Of a stretch of DNA of 18,860 nt, positions 7,141-14,222 are shown one piece after another; the stretch's first letter is position 1, and the number at the start of each line of letters is the position of its first letter. Source of the DNA: Clostridia bacterium (GTDB lineage: Bacteria > Bacillota_A > Clostridia > Oscillospirales > CAG-272); NCBI GenBank assembly GCA_017631775.1, contig JAGBSQ010000112.1:1-18860 (forward strand), given 5' to 3'. The translations under genes were made by a program, and so were the position numbers. Under the pieces are notes generated by a model, which had not been told where the DNA came from, searched no databases, and saw only the letters and a program-made list of their open reading frames with translations.

Positions 7141-7708
7141 AAATACATACCCCAAAGTCACCAAGGTTTCACGCGACCGCAAAAGAATGCTGAATATCGT
7201 TCGTTGGCCGTTTTTGGGCGTTGCTGTAGCCGCTCCGATTGTAAACCTTTGGATAGGCGGCCCGCTTTGGTGCATTATCGTCATTCTTTCTCTGCTCATT
7301 GTTTGGAAGATGATCCTATCCCCCGACCTTGTTGAGCTCAACCGCATCAGTCAATCCATCAAGGTCACGATTTGGAGCAGCATTATGATTGCCGCTATCG
7401 ATCTTTTATTCATCAACAACCGTTTTGCCCTGTTCGTCATTCCCATTGTTTGCTTTGCGGGATTGACCAACTGCATTGTGCTCTTTTTTACCAATTTGGA
7501 AATTCAAAAGCACAACATGCTCCCCTTGATCAACTTTATCTTCGTTTCAATTATCGGTTCTGCCATCGCTCTGTATTTTTATCATGACCAAGAGAACTGG
7601 CCGCTGATTGTTTTGCTCGGTCTTTCAATCCTTTCCCTGCTCTCTTTGATCATAGTACTCGGCCAAGATTTTAAAATTGAAATGCAAAGACGCTTTCACA
7701 TTAAATAA
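7130..7708 (+). CDS. Six-helix membrane protein (DUF6320-like), partner of the acyltransferase
   Basis: A 192-residue protein with a basic N-terminus (MHVKNTYPKVTKVSRDRKRM) followed by about six hydrophobic helices, at roughly 21-43, 46-64, 76-94, 100-121, 126-147 and 152-174, and a short cytoplasmic tail. ATG 7130 has AAGGAAG upstream and overlaps the acyltransferase stop by 11 bp, so the two are translationally coupled. From memory of such loci in Clostridia, condensation-like acyltransferases sit beside DUF6320 proteins that carry an N-terminal zinc ribbon before the helices. No such Cys pairs are present here. A role in presenting a membrane lipid acceptor or moving the product is inference. 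Confidence 0.65.
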   Translation: MHVKNTYPKVTKVSRDRKRMLNIVRWPFLGVAVAAPIVNLWIGGPLWCIIVILSLLIVWKMILSPDLVELNRISQSIKVTIWSSIMIAAIDLLFINNRFALFVIPIVCFAGLTNCIVLFFTNLEIQKHNMLPLINFIFVSIIGSAIALYFYHDQENWPLIVLLGLSILSLLSLIIVLGQDFKIEMQRRFHIK

Positions 7709-7723
7709 TTCTTGCCCTCGCTC

Positions 7724-7752
7724 TTGACAAATCGACCGTAATGCGATATAAT
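7724..7752 (+). promoter_or_regulatory. Promoter of RNase P RNA
   Basis: Perfect TTGACA (7724-7729), 17-bp spacer, perfect TATAAT (7747-7752), about 8 bp before the first paired base of the RNA. Confidence 0.92.
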
Positions 7753-7760
7753 AATATGAC

Positions 7761-8106
7761 AGCTCCGCCAAACGGTCGCGCGGTATGTTGCCGAAAGGTA
7801 TTACCGTGAGGAAAGTCCGGGCTTCATAGGACAGGATAGCTGATAACGTCAGCCACGGGTAACCGTCGGGAAAGTGCAACAGAAATAAACCGCCGCGCAA
7901 GCGGTAAGGATGGAAAGGCGAGGTAAGAGCTCACCCGTTCCTATGGTAACATAGGTCCGCTGTAAACCCTATTCGAAGCAACACCCCATACAAGGCTTGT
8001 CCGGCACATCTTGGGGGTGGCACAAAACTTTGTTTTGAAGCTTTGCGGTGACGCAAAGCGAAGATTGATGACCGTTCACGACAGAACCCGGCTTACAGGC
8101 GGGACT
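7761..8106 (+). ncRNA. rnpB: RNase P RNA (bacterial type A)
   Basis: The catalytic RNA that matures tRNA 5' ends with protein RnpA. The conserved blocks are present in order: GAGGAAAGTCCGGGCT (from 7808), ACAGAAATAAACCGCC (from 7879), GGTAAGGATGGAAAGG with GGTAAGAGCTCACC behind it (from about 7902), and GACAGAACCCGGCTTACAG (8080-8098). The ends AGCTCCGCC (7761-7769) and GGCGGGACT (8098-8106) pair to form P1 with one mismatch and one wobble, which sets the boundaries. The arrangement fits the ancestral type A rather than the Bacillus type B. It is flanked by a consensus promoter and a strong terminator. Confidence 0.95.
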
Positions 8107-8107
8107 G

Positions 8108-8147
8108 AAAAAAAGCACTTGTTCAAATTTGAACAAGTGCTTTTTTT
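8108..8147. terminator. Bidirectional terminator, perfect 40-bp palindrome, between rnpB and the VanY-like gene
   Basis: Seven A, then GCACTTGTTCAAA, its exact complement TTTGAACAAGTGC, then seven T. The whole 40 bp is self-complementary, so it gives an identical hairpin and U-run to rnpB on the plus strand and to the facing carboxypeptidase gene, whose stop codon is 1 bp away. Confidence 0.93.
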
Positions 8148-8148
8148 G

Positions 8149-9021
8149 TTAATTGCTTGTCAGTTGCAAATACTGCTCGAGTGTCATATTGCCGTTGTGA
8201 ATGTCGGTTGCTGCCTCTCTTCCCACAAAGCGGTAGTGCCACGGTTCGTAGGTGTAGCCCGTAACGTCTTCCTGCCCCTTGGGGTAACGCAGGATAAACC
8301 CGAATTTGTAAGCGTTTTGAGAAAGCCACTCAAAAGCCGCGGTGGTTTCAAATTCCTCGCTCAGTTTGTTGTCCATTGACGAGGTGATCAGGTCAACGCA
8401 AAGACCCGTTTGGTGCTCGCTGTGACCGGGCTTTGCCGAGTAGGATTGCACCACTGCGTGGGCATCTTCAAGCGTCAACTTGTAAATTCCCTTGTTTAAA
8501 TAATTGCTTCTGATATAATCATCTCCAAACAAACGGTAGGCATCGGTTGAGATATGCGTTGTTTCCTTTTGCACATAATTGTCGTAGGTGCTGACTTGAT
8601 AGCTGTAGGAACGGTACGCGCTGGCAACCATAACGTCGCTCACGCCCGCCGCTTTCATTTCGGCAAACATAGCATACAGCGCTTCTGCTGCACCGGAATC
8701 CAACTCGTAGGTGCGGTCGGATTGCAGAGTGGCACAGGTCAGCACCGTGAGTGAAGAAGGAACAAAATCATTCGCCAAGCTTACAGATTTATTCACCAAC
8801 AAAAGATATTTTTCATCCAAATTGGTTGCCAACACTCCCACGTTAACGCTTGTAAGATATTGGTATTGCGTTGTTAAATAACTGCCGATAGGGCCTTGAC
8901 TCATACTGCCCGTATCGGTAGGCGGAGTGGTTACGTCTCCCTGATCTACGTTGATGCACCCCGAAAAAAGGAGCATACATGCCAAGAGCGCCACTAAAAA
9001 TTTTAATTTATTTCTTTTCAT
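8149..9021 (-). CDS. VanY-like D-alanyl-D-alanine carboxypeptidase lipoprotein (M15B)
   Basis: A 290-residue zinc peptidase that trims the terminal D-Ala from peptidoglycan stem peptides outside the membrane. The start at 9021 (MKRNKLKFLVALLACMLLFS) is chosen because GGAAGG sits 5 bp upstream. An upstream in-frame TTG would add nine residues. The signal peptide ends in a lipobox, LFSGC, so Cys22 is lipidated. A low-complexity Thr/Gly linker follows. Zinc ligands and catalytic residues are visible: SEHQTGLCVD (His203, Asp210) and YEPWHYRFVG (Glu259, His262), the full M15B set. It overlaps the end of mnmM by 14 bp and is the last gene of the minus-strand operon. There is no van-type regulator or ligase nearby, so this is a housekeeping cell-wall enzyme rather than resistance. 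Confidence 0.92.
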   Translation of the reverse strand: MKRNKLKFLVALLACMLLFSGCINVDQGDVTTPPTDTGSMSQGPIGSYLTTQYQYLTSVNVGVLATNLDEKYLLLVNKSVSLANDFVPSSLTVLTCATLQSDRTYELDSGAAEALYAMFAEMKAAGVSDVMVASAYRSYSYQVSTYDNYVQKETTHISTDAYRLFGDDYIRSNYLNKGIYKLTLEDAHAVVQSYSAKPGHSEHQTGLCVDLITSSMDNKLSEEFETTAAFEWLSQNAYKFGFILRYPKGQEDVTGYTYEPWHYRFVGREAATDIHNGNMTLEQYLQLTSN

Positions 9022-9601
9022 GTGACCTTCCATAGGGTACTTTTTCAAGCGGTTTTGTTTCGATAACGATAAAGTAAGGCGAAGAGGGAGAATTGAGAAT
9101 ATTCACCTTGGTAGCGCAAACCTTGTGGCGGCTGACGCCTGCAAGATAATCGCAAATCATTTTGCCCTCAAGGTCGCCCTCTTCGTGACCGGGATAAATG
9201 GCTACGTTGATGATAGCGTCCTTATCCATAAGGTCGATGGCCGCCTCGATTGCAGGGAGAGTGGTCTCGCGCAGAGTGGTGATGGACTTATCCCCTCCCG
9301 GAAGCCAACCAAGGTTGAACATGCCTGCCTTGATGGGTTCCTTGACGTAGTTTTTTACGTTGTGGTGCGAATCGTGAATGAGGGTATAATTCTCGGGGCA
9401 GCCGACTTCCTTCAAATGCTTGGCGGTCGATTCGACGGCTTGCGCTTGAATATCAAACGCATAAACGTGTCCGCTCTCGCCAACAGTCTTGGAAAGAAAT
9501 TCAGTGTCATAGCCGTTACCCATGGTAAAATCAACTGCAACGTCGCCCTCTTTGAGGTGGGTGAGAATAAAGTGCTTATGTAACTTTAACAAATCGATCA
9601 T
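9008..9601 (-). CDS. mnmM: tRNA (nm5s2U34) methyltransferase MnmM (YtqB family)
   Basis: A 197-residue class I SAM-dependent methyltransferase. Family marks are the SAM-binding DFTMGNGYDTEFL (24-36), YAFDIQAQA (47-55), NLGWLPGGDK (96-105) and YPGHEEG (136-142), all characteristic of the YtqB/rRNA methylase-like family. Bacillus subtilis YtqB has been shown to methylate 5-aminomethyl-2-thiouridine at tRNA position 34 in the absence of a bifunctional MnmC, and was renamed MnmM. Earlier annotations call it rRNA methylase. The ATG at 9601 has AAAGGAAAA upstream. It lies 12 bp after the DUF6062 gene and overlaps the carboxypeptidase gene. Confidence 0.85.
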   Translation of the reverse strand: MIDLLKLHKHFILTHLKEGDVAVDFTMGNGYDTEFLSKTVGESGHVYAFDIQAQAVESTAKHLKEVGCPENYTLIHDSHHNVKNYVKEPIKAGMFNLGWLPGGDKSITTLRETTLPAIEAAIDLMDKDAIINVAIYPGHEEGDLEGKMICDYLAGVSRHKVCATKVNILNSPSSPYFIVIETKPLEKVPYGRSHEKK

Positions 9602-9613
9602 AATCGTTTTCCT

Positions 9614-10315
9614 TTACTTGTTGTGCAGATCGGAGCGCAAAAATTTGAATGCGCGCTCTACGGCATCCTTAGAATTATACCAAGGCTCCTCGGTGTAGCG
9701 GTAGTCGAACTTTTTGCAAAACCAGCTAACGTCCTTTTGAAGCTCCTCAAAATAGGGTTCTACAACGCCTGCGCAGGCCTTTGCAAACTCGGGTTGTCTC
9801 TTTTTGCCAAGTCTCTTTTGACCGTAGGAGAGAACCTTGCGGTAGTGCGGCAGGCAAAAATAAGGCTGCGCCTTGAGCTTCCCCGAAAAATCGGGATCGG
9901 TCTCCCAAAGATAAACCGCCGTATCGACCATATGCTCAAAATTGTTTTTGATGCGATCGCAAACATAGCAGGTGCTCTCAAGCTCTTCGATGCGTTTAAT
10001 AGGCTTGTTGCCCTGACCGCCGCCAAAGCCGCCGTCGCGTATCTCTTCGCGCAGTTCATCAAGATGGCTCTCAAGTGTGAGTGCCATTCCAAGACGGTTT
10101 TTGCGGACGAACATCATATCGTAGTGCATGCGACAAAAGCCCGCCTTGTTGGTCTTAATGCGAATATCAGGCTCCATCATAGAAGCGCCGAGAATGAGAT
10201 CAAGCTCGTTTTCCTCAAGCTTGCGGTAAAGCGCGCAAAAGGGACATCCGCACGATGCATCTGCCGCCGATGCTTCAAACGCCTCGTTGACCGGTATGGT
10301 AAAATTCATATCCAT
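9614..10315 (-). CDS. DUF6062 family protein with two CxxC/CxxH metal-site motifs
   Basis: A 233-residue soluble protein without signal or membrane segments. I recognise it as the DUF6062 type common in Clostridia; its function is unknown. Two similar halves can be seen: C24-PF-C27 with C61-RM-H64, and C116-YV-C119 with C154-LP-H157. The gaps are nearly equal (34 and 35 residues), which suggests an internal duplication with two zinc-type sites. A Gly-rich loop (about 95-102) and acidic helices lie between. GGAGG precedes the ATG by 8 bp. It is the first gene of a three-gene operon with mnmM and the VanY-like gene. The linkage to a tRNA methyltransferase does not define its role. Confidence 0.8.
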   Translation of the reverse strand: MDMNFTIPVNEAFEASAADASCGCPFCALYRKLEENELDLILGASMMEPDIRIKTNKAGFCRMHYDMMFVRKNRLGMALTLESHLDELREEIRDGGFGGGQGNKPIKRIEELESTCYVCDRIKNNFEHMVDTAVYLWETDPDFSGKLKAQPYFCLPHYRKVLSYGQKRLGKKRQPEFAKACAGVVEPYFEELQKDVSWFCKKFDYRYTEEPWYNSKDAVERAFKFLRSDLHNK

Positions 10316-10376
10316 AAAACATTCCTCCCTTTTTGCATTACGGTGCCTTAAAAATGCACATTTTGTCGATTACACA

Positions 10377-10405
10377 TTGCAAAAATCATTTTTTTGTAAT
10401 ATAAT
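10377..10405 (+). promoter_or_regulatory. Promoter of the HAD phosphatase gene
   Basis: TTGCAA (10377-10382), 17-bp spacer, TATAAT (10400-10405). Its transcript would start near 10412 and run over the facing minus-strand promoter at 10420-10448. Confidence 0.75.
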
Positions 10406-10419
10406 ATCTTTATAGATTT

Positions 10420-10448
10420 ATTATACCATATGCGCGCGGTAGTTGCAA
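10420..10448 (-). promoter_or_regulatory. Promoter of the DUF6062-mnmM-VanY operon
   Basis: On the minus strand TTGCAA (10443-10448), 17-bp spacer, TATAAT (10420-10425). Its transcript would start near 10413 and cross the plus-strand promoter at 10377-10405. Confidence 0.75.
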
Positions 10449-10502
10449 GGGATTTTTGCAAAAACCGAAAGATTTTTTTCTGCCCGCAAAAAAGGAGTTT
10501 TT

Positions 10503-11156
10503 ATGTCAAATTATCAATATTGCTTTTGGGATCTTGACGGTACCTTAACCGATTCCGCGCCCGGCATTACCCATTCGGTTCGCTACGCGATGGAAAAAAT
10601 GGGGGCTCCCTTGGCACCCGACCACGACCTGCGTTGCTTTATTGGCCCTCCCCTGCTTTACAGCTTTGAAAATTATTTGGGTCTTTCCCCTGCCGATTCT
10701 CAACGCGCAGTTGACTACTACCGTGAGTGCTACCGCGCCGGTGCAATGCTTGAGTGCAACGTTTATGAAGGCGTTAAGGACGTGCTTGCGGAACTGAACC
10801 GCCGCGGCATTGTTTGTGTGCTTGCCACCTGCAAGCCGCACGAGTTTGCCAACCGCATTATTGAACACTTTGACCTGGCAAAATATTTCAAGTTTGTTTC
10901 CGGCCCCGAAATGGACGGCACAAGAAACGAAAAGCACGAGGTCATTGCCTACGCTTTGGAAAATCTCGGTATCCCCTCTCCCAACTCCGTTTTGATGGTG
11001 GGCGACCGCCGCGATGACGTGGTGGGTGCGGCCCGCTGTGACATGCGCTGTGTTGGCGTAGAGTGGGGATTTGGAACAAAGGAAGAGCTTGTGGCAGCAG
11101 GCGCGGCAGACGTCGTTCAAAAGCCGCAGGAATTGCTGCAATTCTTCCCCGAATAA
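10503..11156 (+). CDS. HAD family hydrolase (phosphoglycolate phosphatase/5'-nucleotidase-like)
   Basis: A 217-residue HAD phosphatase with a helical cap. Motif I is WDLDGTLTDSAPGI (nucleophile Asp10, acid/base Asp12), motif II Thr109 in VLATCKP, motif III a lysine near 144, and motif IV MVGDRRDDVVGA with Asp168 and Asp171/172. The IGPPL segment after the cap and the GVEWGFG near the end are typical of Gph/PpaX-like members, which dephosphorylate phosphoglycolate, nucleotides or pyrophosphate. Substrate cannot be set from sequence. The ATG at 10503 has AAAAGGAG 5 bp upstream. An in-frame reading from 10443 lacks a ribosome binding site. It is a single gene between a divergent operon and the rpsF operon. 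Confidence 0.88.
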   Translation: MSNYQYCFWDLDGTLTDSAPGITHSVRYAMEKMGAPLAPDHDLRCFIGPPLLYSFENYLGLSPADSQRAVDYYRECYRAGAMLECNVYEGVKDVLAELNRRGIVCVLATCKPHEFANRIIEHFDLAKYFKFVSGPEMDGTRNEKHEVIAYALENLGIPSPNSVLMVGDRRDDVVGAARCDMRCVGVEWGFGTKEELVAAGAADVVQKPQELLQFFPE

Positions 11157-11207
11157 CTGTTTTCTTCAATAATATATATTACTATATAAATAATTTGCAA
11201 AAAACTA

Positions 11208-11236
11208 TTGACAAATGGCAAAACTTGTGATATAAT
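11208..11236 (+). promoter_or_regulatory. Promoter of the rpsF-ssb-rpsR operon
   Basis: Perfect TTGACA (11208-11213), 17-bp spacer, perfect TATAAT (11231-11236), leaving a leader of about 84 nt before rpsF. Confidence 0.93.
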
Positions 11237-11247
11237 ATCAACTCGGT

Positions 11248-11318
11248 ACGGACAATCGTCCGTCTCTCTGCCATACAAATTCTATTTTAACGGTATGGCC
11301 GAACAGTCCATAGGGAGG
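11248..11318 (+). promoter_or_regulatory. rpsF leader, candidate S6:S18-binding autoregulatory RNA
   Basis: A small hairpin ACGGAC/GTCCGT (11248-11263) is followed by CCATAC (11271-11276) pairing with GTATGG (11293-11298). CCG (11299-11301) comes directly after that stem, 11 nt before the GGGAGG ribosome binding site (11313-11318). Known rpsF leaders bind the S6:S18 complex through a CCG presented beside a stem, copying the 16S rRNA site. The match is by general shape, not by a covariance model. Confidence 0.55.
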
Positions 11319-11326
11319 TAAAAAAC

Positions 11327-11713
11327 ATGGAAAAGATTATCAATTCTTATGAAAGCATGCTCATCGTTAGCCTTGCAAACGGCGAAGAAGCCGCTAAAGC
11401 TACTGTGAGCAAGTTCACCGGTCTGATCTCTGCTAACGCAGAACTCGTTCAGGTTGATGAATGGGGTCGTCGCCGTCTCGCATATCTTATTAACGATATG
11501 AGCGAAGGTTACTACGCCGTAGCTACTTTCAAGAGCGAAAGTGATTTCCCTCAAGAACTTCAACGTTTGATGAACATTGACGAATCCGTTATGCGCATCA
11601 TGGTAATTAAGCTCGACTACGAGCCCGTTGCTAAGGCTGTTGAAGCTCCTGTTGAGGAAGCTGCTCAAGAAGAAGTTGTAGCAGAAGAAGTTCCTGCAAC
11701 CGACGCAGAATAA
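11327..11713 (+). CDS. rpsF: 30S ribosomal protein S6
   Basis: A 128-residue S6. The core runs from MEKIINSYESMLIVSLA to about residue 98, with the DEWGRRRLAYLINDMSEGYY block (about 44-63) and MRIMVIKLD near the end of the fold. The last ~30 residues form an Ala/Glu/Val-rich acidic tail, a common variable extension. S6 binds S18 and the central domain of 16S rRNA. The first gene of the classic rpsF-ssb-rpsR operon, it has a GGGAGG ribosome binding site and a structured leader that may respond to free S6:S18. Confidence 0.97.
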   Translation: MEKIINSYESMLIVSLANGEEAAKATVSKFTGLISANAELVQVDEWGRRRLAYLINDMSEGYYAVATFKSESDFPQELQRLMNIDESVMRIMVIKLDYEPVAKAVEAPVEEAAQEEVVAEEVPATDAE

Positions 11714-11751
11714 TCCCGCGCACGAAATTTTGATTTTAAGGAGGCCTATTT

Positions 11752-12210
11752 ATGTCCAGCTTGAATCTTAACAAGGTTGTTCTTTGCGGAAGACTTACCG
11801 CAGACCCTGAATTGAAGCAGACCACCAGCGGCATTGCCGTCGTCTCCTTCACTTTGGCAGTTAACCGCCGTTTCCAAGCAAAGGGTGCTGACGGTGCTCC
11901 TGCTCAACAGCAGGCAGACTTTATCAGCGTTGTTGCATGGAGACAAACCGCAGAGTTTATCTCTCGCTATTTCCGCAAGGGTTCTGCTCTTTGCATTACC
12001 GGTTCTATTCAAACCAGAACCTGGCAAGATGCAAATGGCCAGAAACGTTATGCTACTGATGTAGTTGCCGACGAAGCTATGTTCGTTGACAGCAAGACCG
12101 ATGGTGTCGGACAATACCCCGAGACCTACAACGCGCCGTCCTACTCCTCTTCCCCCGCATCTGCGCCTAAGTTTGAGGAGCTTAAGACCGACGACGATCT
12201 GCCCTTCTAA
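11752..12210 (+). CDS. ssb: Single-stranded DNA-binding protein
   Basis: A 152-residue SSB. The OB fold covers about residues 1-108, with LNKVVLCGRLTADPELKQT at the start, then VSFTLAVNRRF, FISVVAWRQTAEFI and GSIQTRTWQD. A Ser/Pro-rich flexible linker leads to the DDDLPF acidic tip, which recruits replication and repair partners. The ATG follows AAGGAGG by 7 bp. Its position between rpsF and rpsR is the standard Firmicutes arrangement. Confidence 0.97.
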   Translation: MSSLNLNKVVLCGRLTADPELKQTTSGIAVVSFTLAVNRRFQAKGADGAPAQQQADFISVVAWRQTAEFISRYFRKGSALCITGSIQTRTWQDANGQKRYATDVVADEAMFVDSKTDGVGQYPETYNAPSYSSSPASAPKFEELKTDDDLPF

Positions 12211-12251
12211 TTGAAGCGGCATCATGAATTTGAATAGGAGGATTTCATAAG

Positions 12252-12524
12252 ATGGATACTAACGTAAAGACCGAAGAAGTTGTTGTTCGTCAGGCTCGCC
12301 CCGCTAACAACAATCGCAGAAGAAAGAAAGTTTGCATTTTCTGCGCAGATAAGGTTGCTTTTATCGATTATAAGGACACTGCAAAGCTGAGAAAGTTCAT
12401 TAGCGAACGCGGCAAGATTCTTCCCAGAAGAATTTCCGGTGCTTGCGCAGTTCACCAAAGAGAAGTTAACACCGCTATTAAGCGCGCTCGTAACGTTGCT
12501 CTTCTGCCCTTCGTAACCGACTAA
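12252..12524 (+). CDS. rpsR: 30S ribosomal protein S18
   Basis: A 90-residue S18 with the core [17 protein letters not shown] (27-43), including the Cys28/Cys31 pair of the C+ (possible zinc-binding) form. [20 protein letters not shown] and [13 protein letters not shown] at the C-terminus are standard. AGGAGG lies about 11 bp before the ATG. The last 41 coding and stop bases plus two more are repeated exactly at 14368-14410, so the gene end was the site of a past recombination. The protein itself is complete. Confidence 0.97.
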   Translation: MDTNVKTEEVVVRQARPANNNRRRKKVCIFCADKVAFIDYKDTAKLRKFISERGKILPRRISGACAVHQREVNTAIKRARNVALLPFVTD

Positions 12525-12526
12525 TT
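12484..12526 (+). repeat. 43-bp direct repeat, left copy (rpsR 3' end)
   Basis: Starts GCGCTCGTAACG in the rpsR C-terminal codons and ends 2 bp after the TAA stop. Identical at 43 of 43 positions to 14368-14410. The flanking bases differ on both sides. Confidence 0.95.
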
Positions 12527-12538
12527 GCGAAAGCTATT

Positions 12539-12572
12539 AAAGACCACTCAACTTAAATGAGTGGTCTTTTTT
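12539..12572 (+). terminator. Terminator after rpsR
   Basis: AGACCACTCA/TGAGTGGTCT stem (10 bp, loop ACTTAAA) followed by a T run, 14 bp after the rpsR stop. It ends 30 bp before the next start codon. Confidence 0.92.
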
Positions 12573-12602
12573 AATAACTACAAAGATCCAAAGGAGATGC
12601 GT

Positions 12603-14210
12603 ATGTTAAAAATGAAATTGATAAGTATTTTAACGGCAATCTTGATGCTCGCAACTCTGCTTTCATCTTGTGATTATATATCGACAAAATTACAAGGCGA
12701 GCAAGGAATTCAAAGAGTTCCGGGACAAAATGGCATTGATGGAAAAGATGGCGCTAACGGCAAAGACGGTATAGATGGCCATTCTCCTGTTGTAAACATT
12801 GGTCAAAATGGGAACTGGCATATTGACGGAGTCGACACCGGTATATCGGCAAAAGGCGACAAAGGAGATGTTGGCGAACAAGGACAACAAGGCAATCCTG
12901 GGAAAGATGGTGCAAGTTTATTGAGTGGAATGGGTGTACCCGCTGATGACCTTGGCAAAGCACAAGATTCTTATATTGATTTGGATACTTGGGACTTTTA
13001 TGTAAAAAACGAAAACAAATGGATTTTACAAAGCAACCTAAAAACCAATCAAGATGATATTGAAGAATTAAAAATAATAATTGAAAATCTCCAAAAACAA
13101 ATCAATGATCTAAAAGAGCAAGAAAAAAAGTTTGCCCCTATTAATAATACAGATTTAACTTTGTCGGGAACTGCATCAATAGATAAAAACAATATTGTAA
13201 CCATTGGCGGTGGCGCTGCAAACAAAGCTTATCTGAACGGTGATTTTCAAAGCAACCATTTCTCAATATCGGCAAAGTTCAAAGTTGAAAGCAAAAGCGA
13301 TTTCTCTTTTGTGATTGGAAAAGGTAGTTCATACTATGGATTTTGGATTGAATTGATTAACCATGGCGAAAAATCATATCTTAATATATACAAGGATTTA
13401 TTAGGGAATGTAAATGCAAGCCCTGGCATTAGCTGTGAATTGGATTTCACACTCGCATCCAACAAAGAATATTTGGTTCAGTTAACATTTGATACGCTTG
13501 TAGAAGAATCTCCTCGCAAAGAAATGCGGGTAGAAATATTTGGTGAAAGTAACGAATATTACACATATACAACCAACTGTAACGCTTATGGTGTTCCCTT
13601 TTATTATTCCAACTCTACTACCTGTCTTGTTTCCTCTTACAGTTTATCCATAAATCATTATTATGATATAGAAAATGCAAAGGTTGCAATTTTTGGTCAT
13701 TCGTTTGTAGAGGGCGACAGTCTTGGTATCCAACGCTCCCAAGGATTTGCATATCTGCTTGAAGGCTATTTTGGCAAAGGTAAAATCTTGAATTTCGGTC
13801 TCGGCGGCGATGCCATTTCGGCAATGAGCAATAAAATTTCAAATTCTGAAAGATTTATCAAAAACTGTGATTATGCATTGCTCTGCATTGGAACAAATGA
13901 TAGAGGTCTTAGCTCTGAAACTTTTATAAGCAAGCTAAAAGAGTGTATCAATAAGTTAGAAACGATTGAAGTAACGCCCATATTATTTACAATCCCTCAT
14001 GCTAATTATGAAATGACCGACGACATGCTTCGCATCAACGATTGGATCCGTTCCAGTGGATATCACTATGTTGATATGTATGAGGTGTTTGCAAATAGTG
14101 ACGGAACATGTAAAACAGAGTTATTTATGCCAGATAAAATACATCCAACAGTACAAGGACATTTGTACATCTACAACAGAATCAAACTCGATTGTCCTTT
14201 CTTGTTTTAA
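12603..14210 (+). CDS. Surface lipoprotein with collagen-like stalk and SGNH/GDSL hydrolase domain
   Basis: A 535-residue protein. The signal peptide ends in a lipobox, LLSSC, so Cys23 is lipid-anchored. Collagen-like Gly-X-Y triplets occupy about 32-59 and 84-104 (GKDGANGKDGIDG; GDKGDVGEQGQQGNPGKDG), then a short Y/W-rich linker (YIDLDTWDFYVK), a coiled coil (about 149-177), a beta-rich domain of lectin-like appearance (about 185-350), and a C-terminal SGNH hydrolase. Block I is FGHSF (Ser367), block II GLGGD, block III IGTND (Asn432), block V PDKIHP (Asp511, His514); the catalytic set is complete. It probably removes ester groups from a surface or host glycan (inference). The ATG has AAGGAG 6 bp before it. 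The gene is clearly more AT-rich than its neighbours and no promoter is visible after the rpsR terminator, so it may depend on readthrough. It lies wholly between the 43-bp repeats. Confidence 0.88.
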   Translation: MLKMKLISILTAILMLATLLSSCDYISTKLQGEQGIQRVPGQNGIDGKDGANGKDGIDGHSPVVNIGQNGNWHIDGVDTGISAKGDKGDVGEQGQQGNPGKDGASLLSGMGVPADDLGKAQDSYIDLDTWDFYVKNENKWILQSNLKTNQDDIEELKIIIENLQKQINDLKEQEKKFAPINNTDLTLSGTASIDKNNIVTIGGGAANKAYLNGDFQSNHFSISAKFKVESKSDFSFVIGKGSSYYGFWIELINHGEKSYLNIYKDLLGNVNASPGISCELDFTLASNKEYLVQLTFDTLVEESPRKEMRVEIFGESNEYYTYTTNCNAYGVPFYYSNSTTCLVSSYSLSINHYYDIENAKVAIFGHSFVEGDSLGIQRSQGFAYLLEGYFGKGKILNFGLGGDAISAMSNKISNSERFIKNCDYALLCIGTNDRGLSSETFISKLKECINKLETIEVTPILFTIPHANYEMTDDMLRINDWIRSSGYHYVDMYEVFANSDGTCKTELFMPDKIHPTVQGHLYIYNRIKLDCPFLF

Positions 14211-14222
14211 TATCTAAAATCT

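Noticed and set aside
8149..9021. Vancomycin resistance gene vanY
   Set aside because: The enzyme family is the same, but there is no VanRS, VanH, VanA/B or VanX nearby and it sits in a housekeeping operon.
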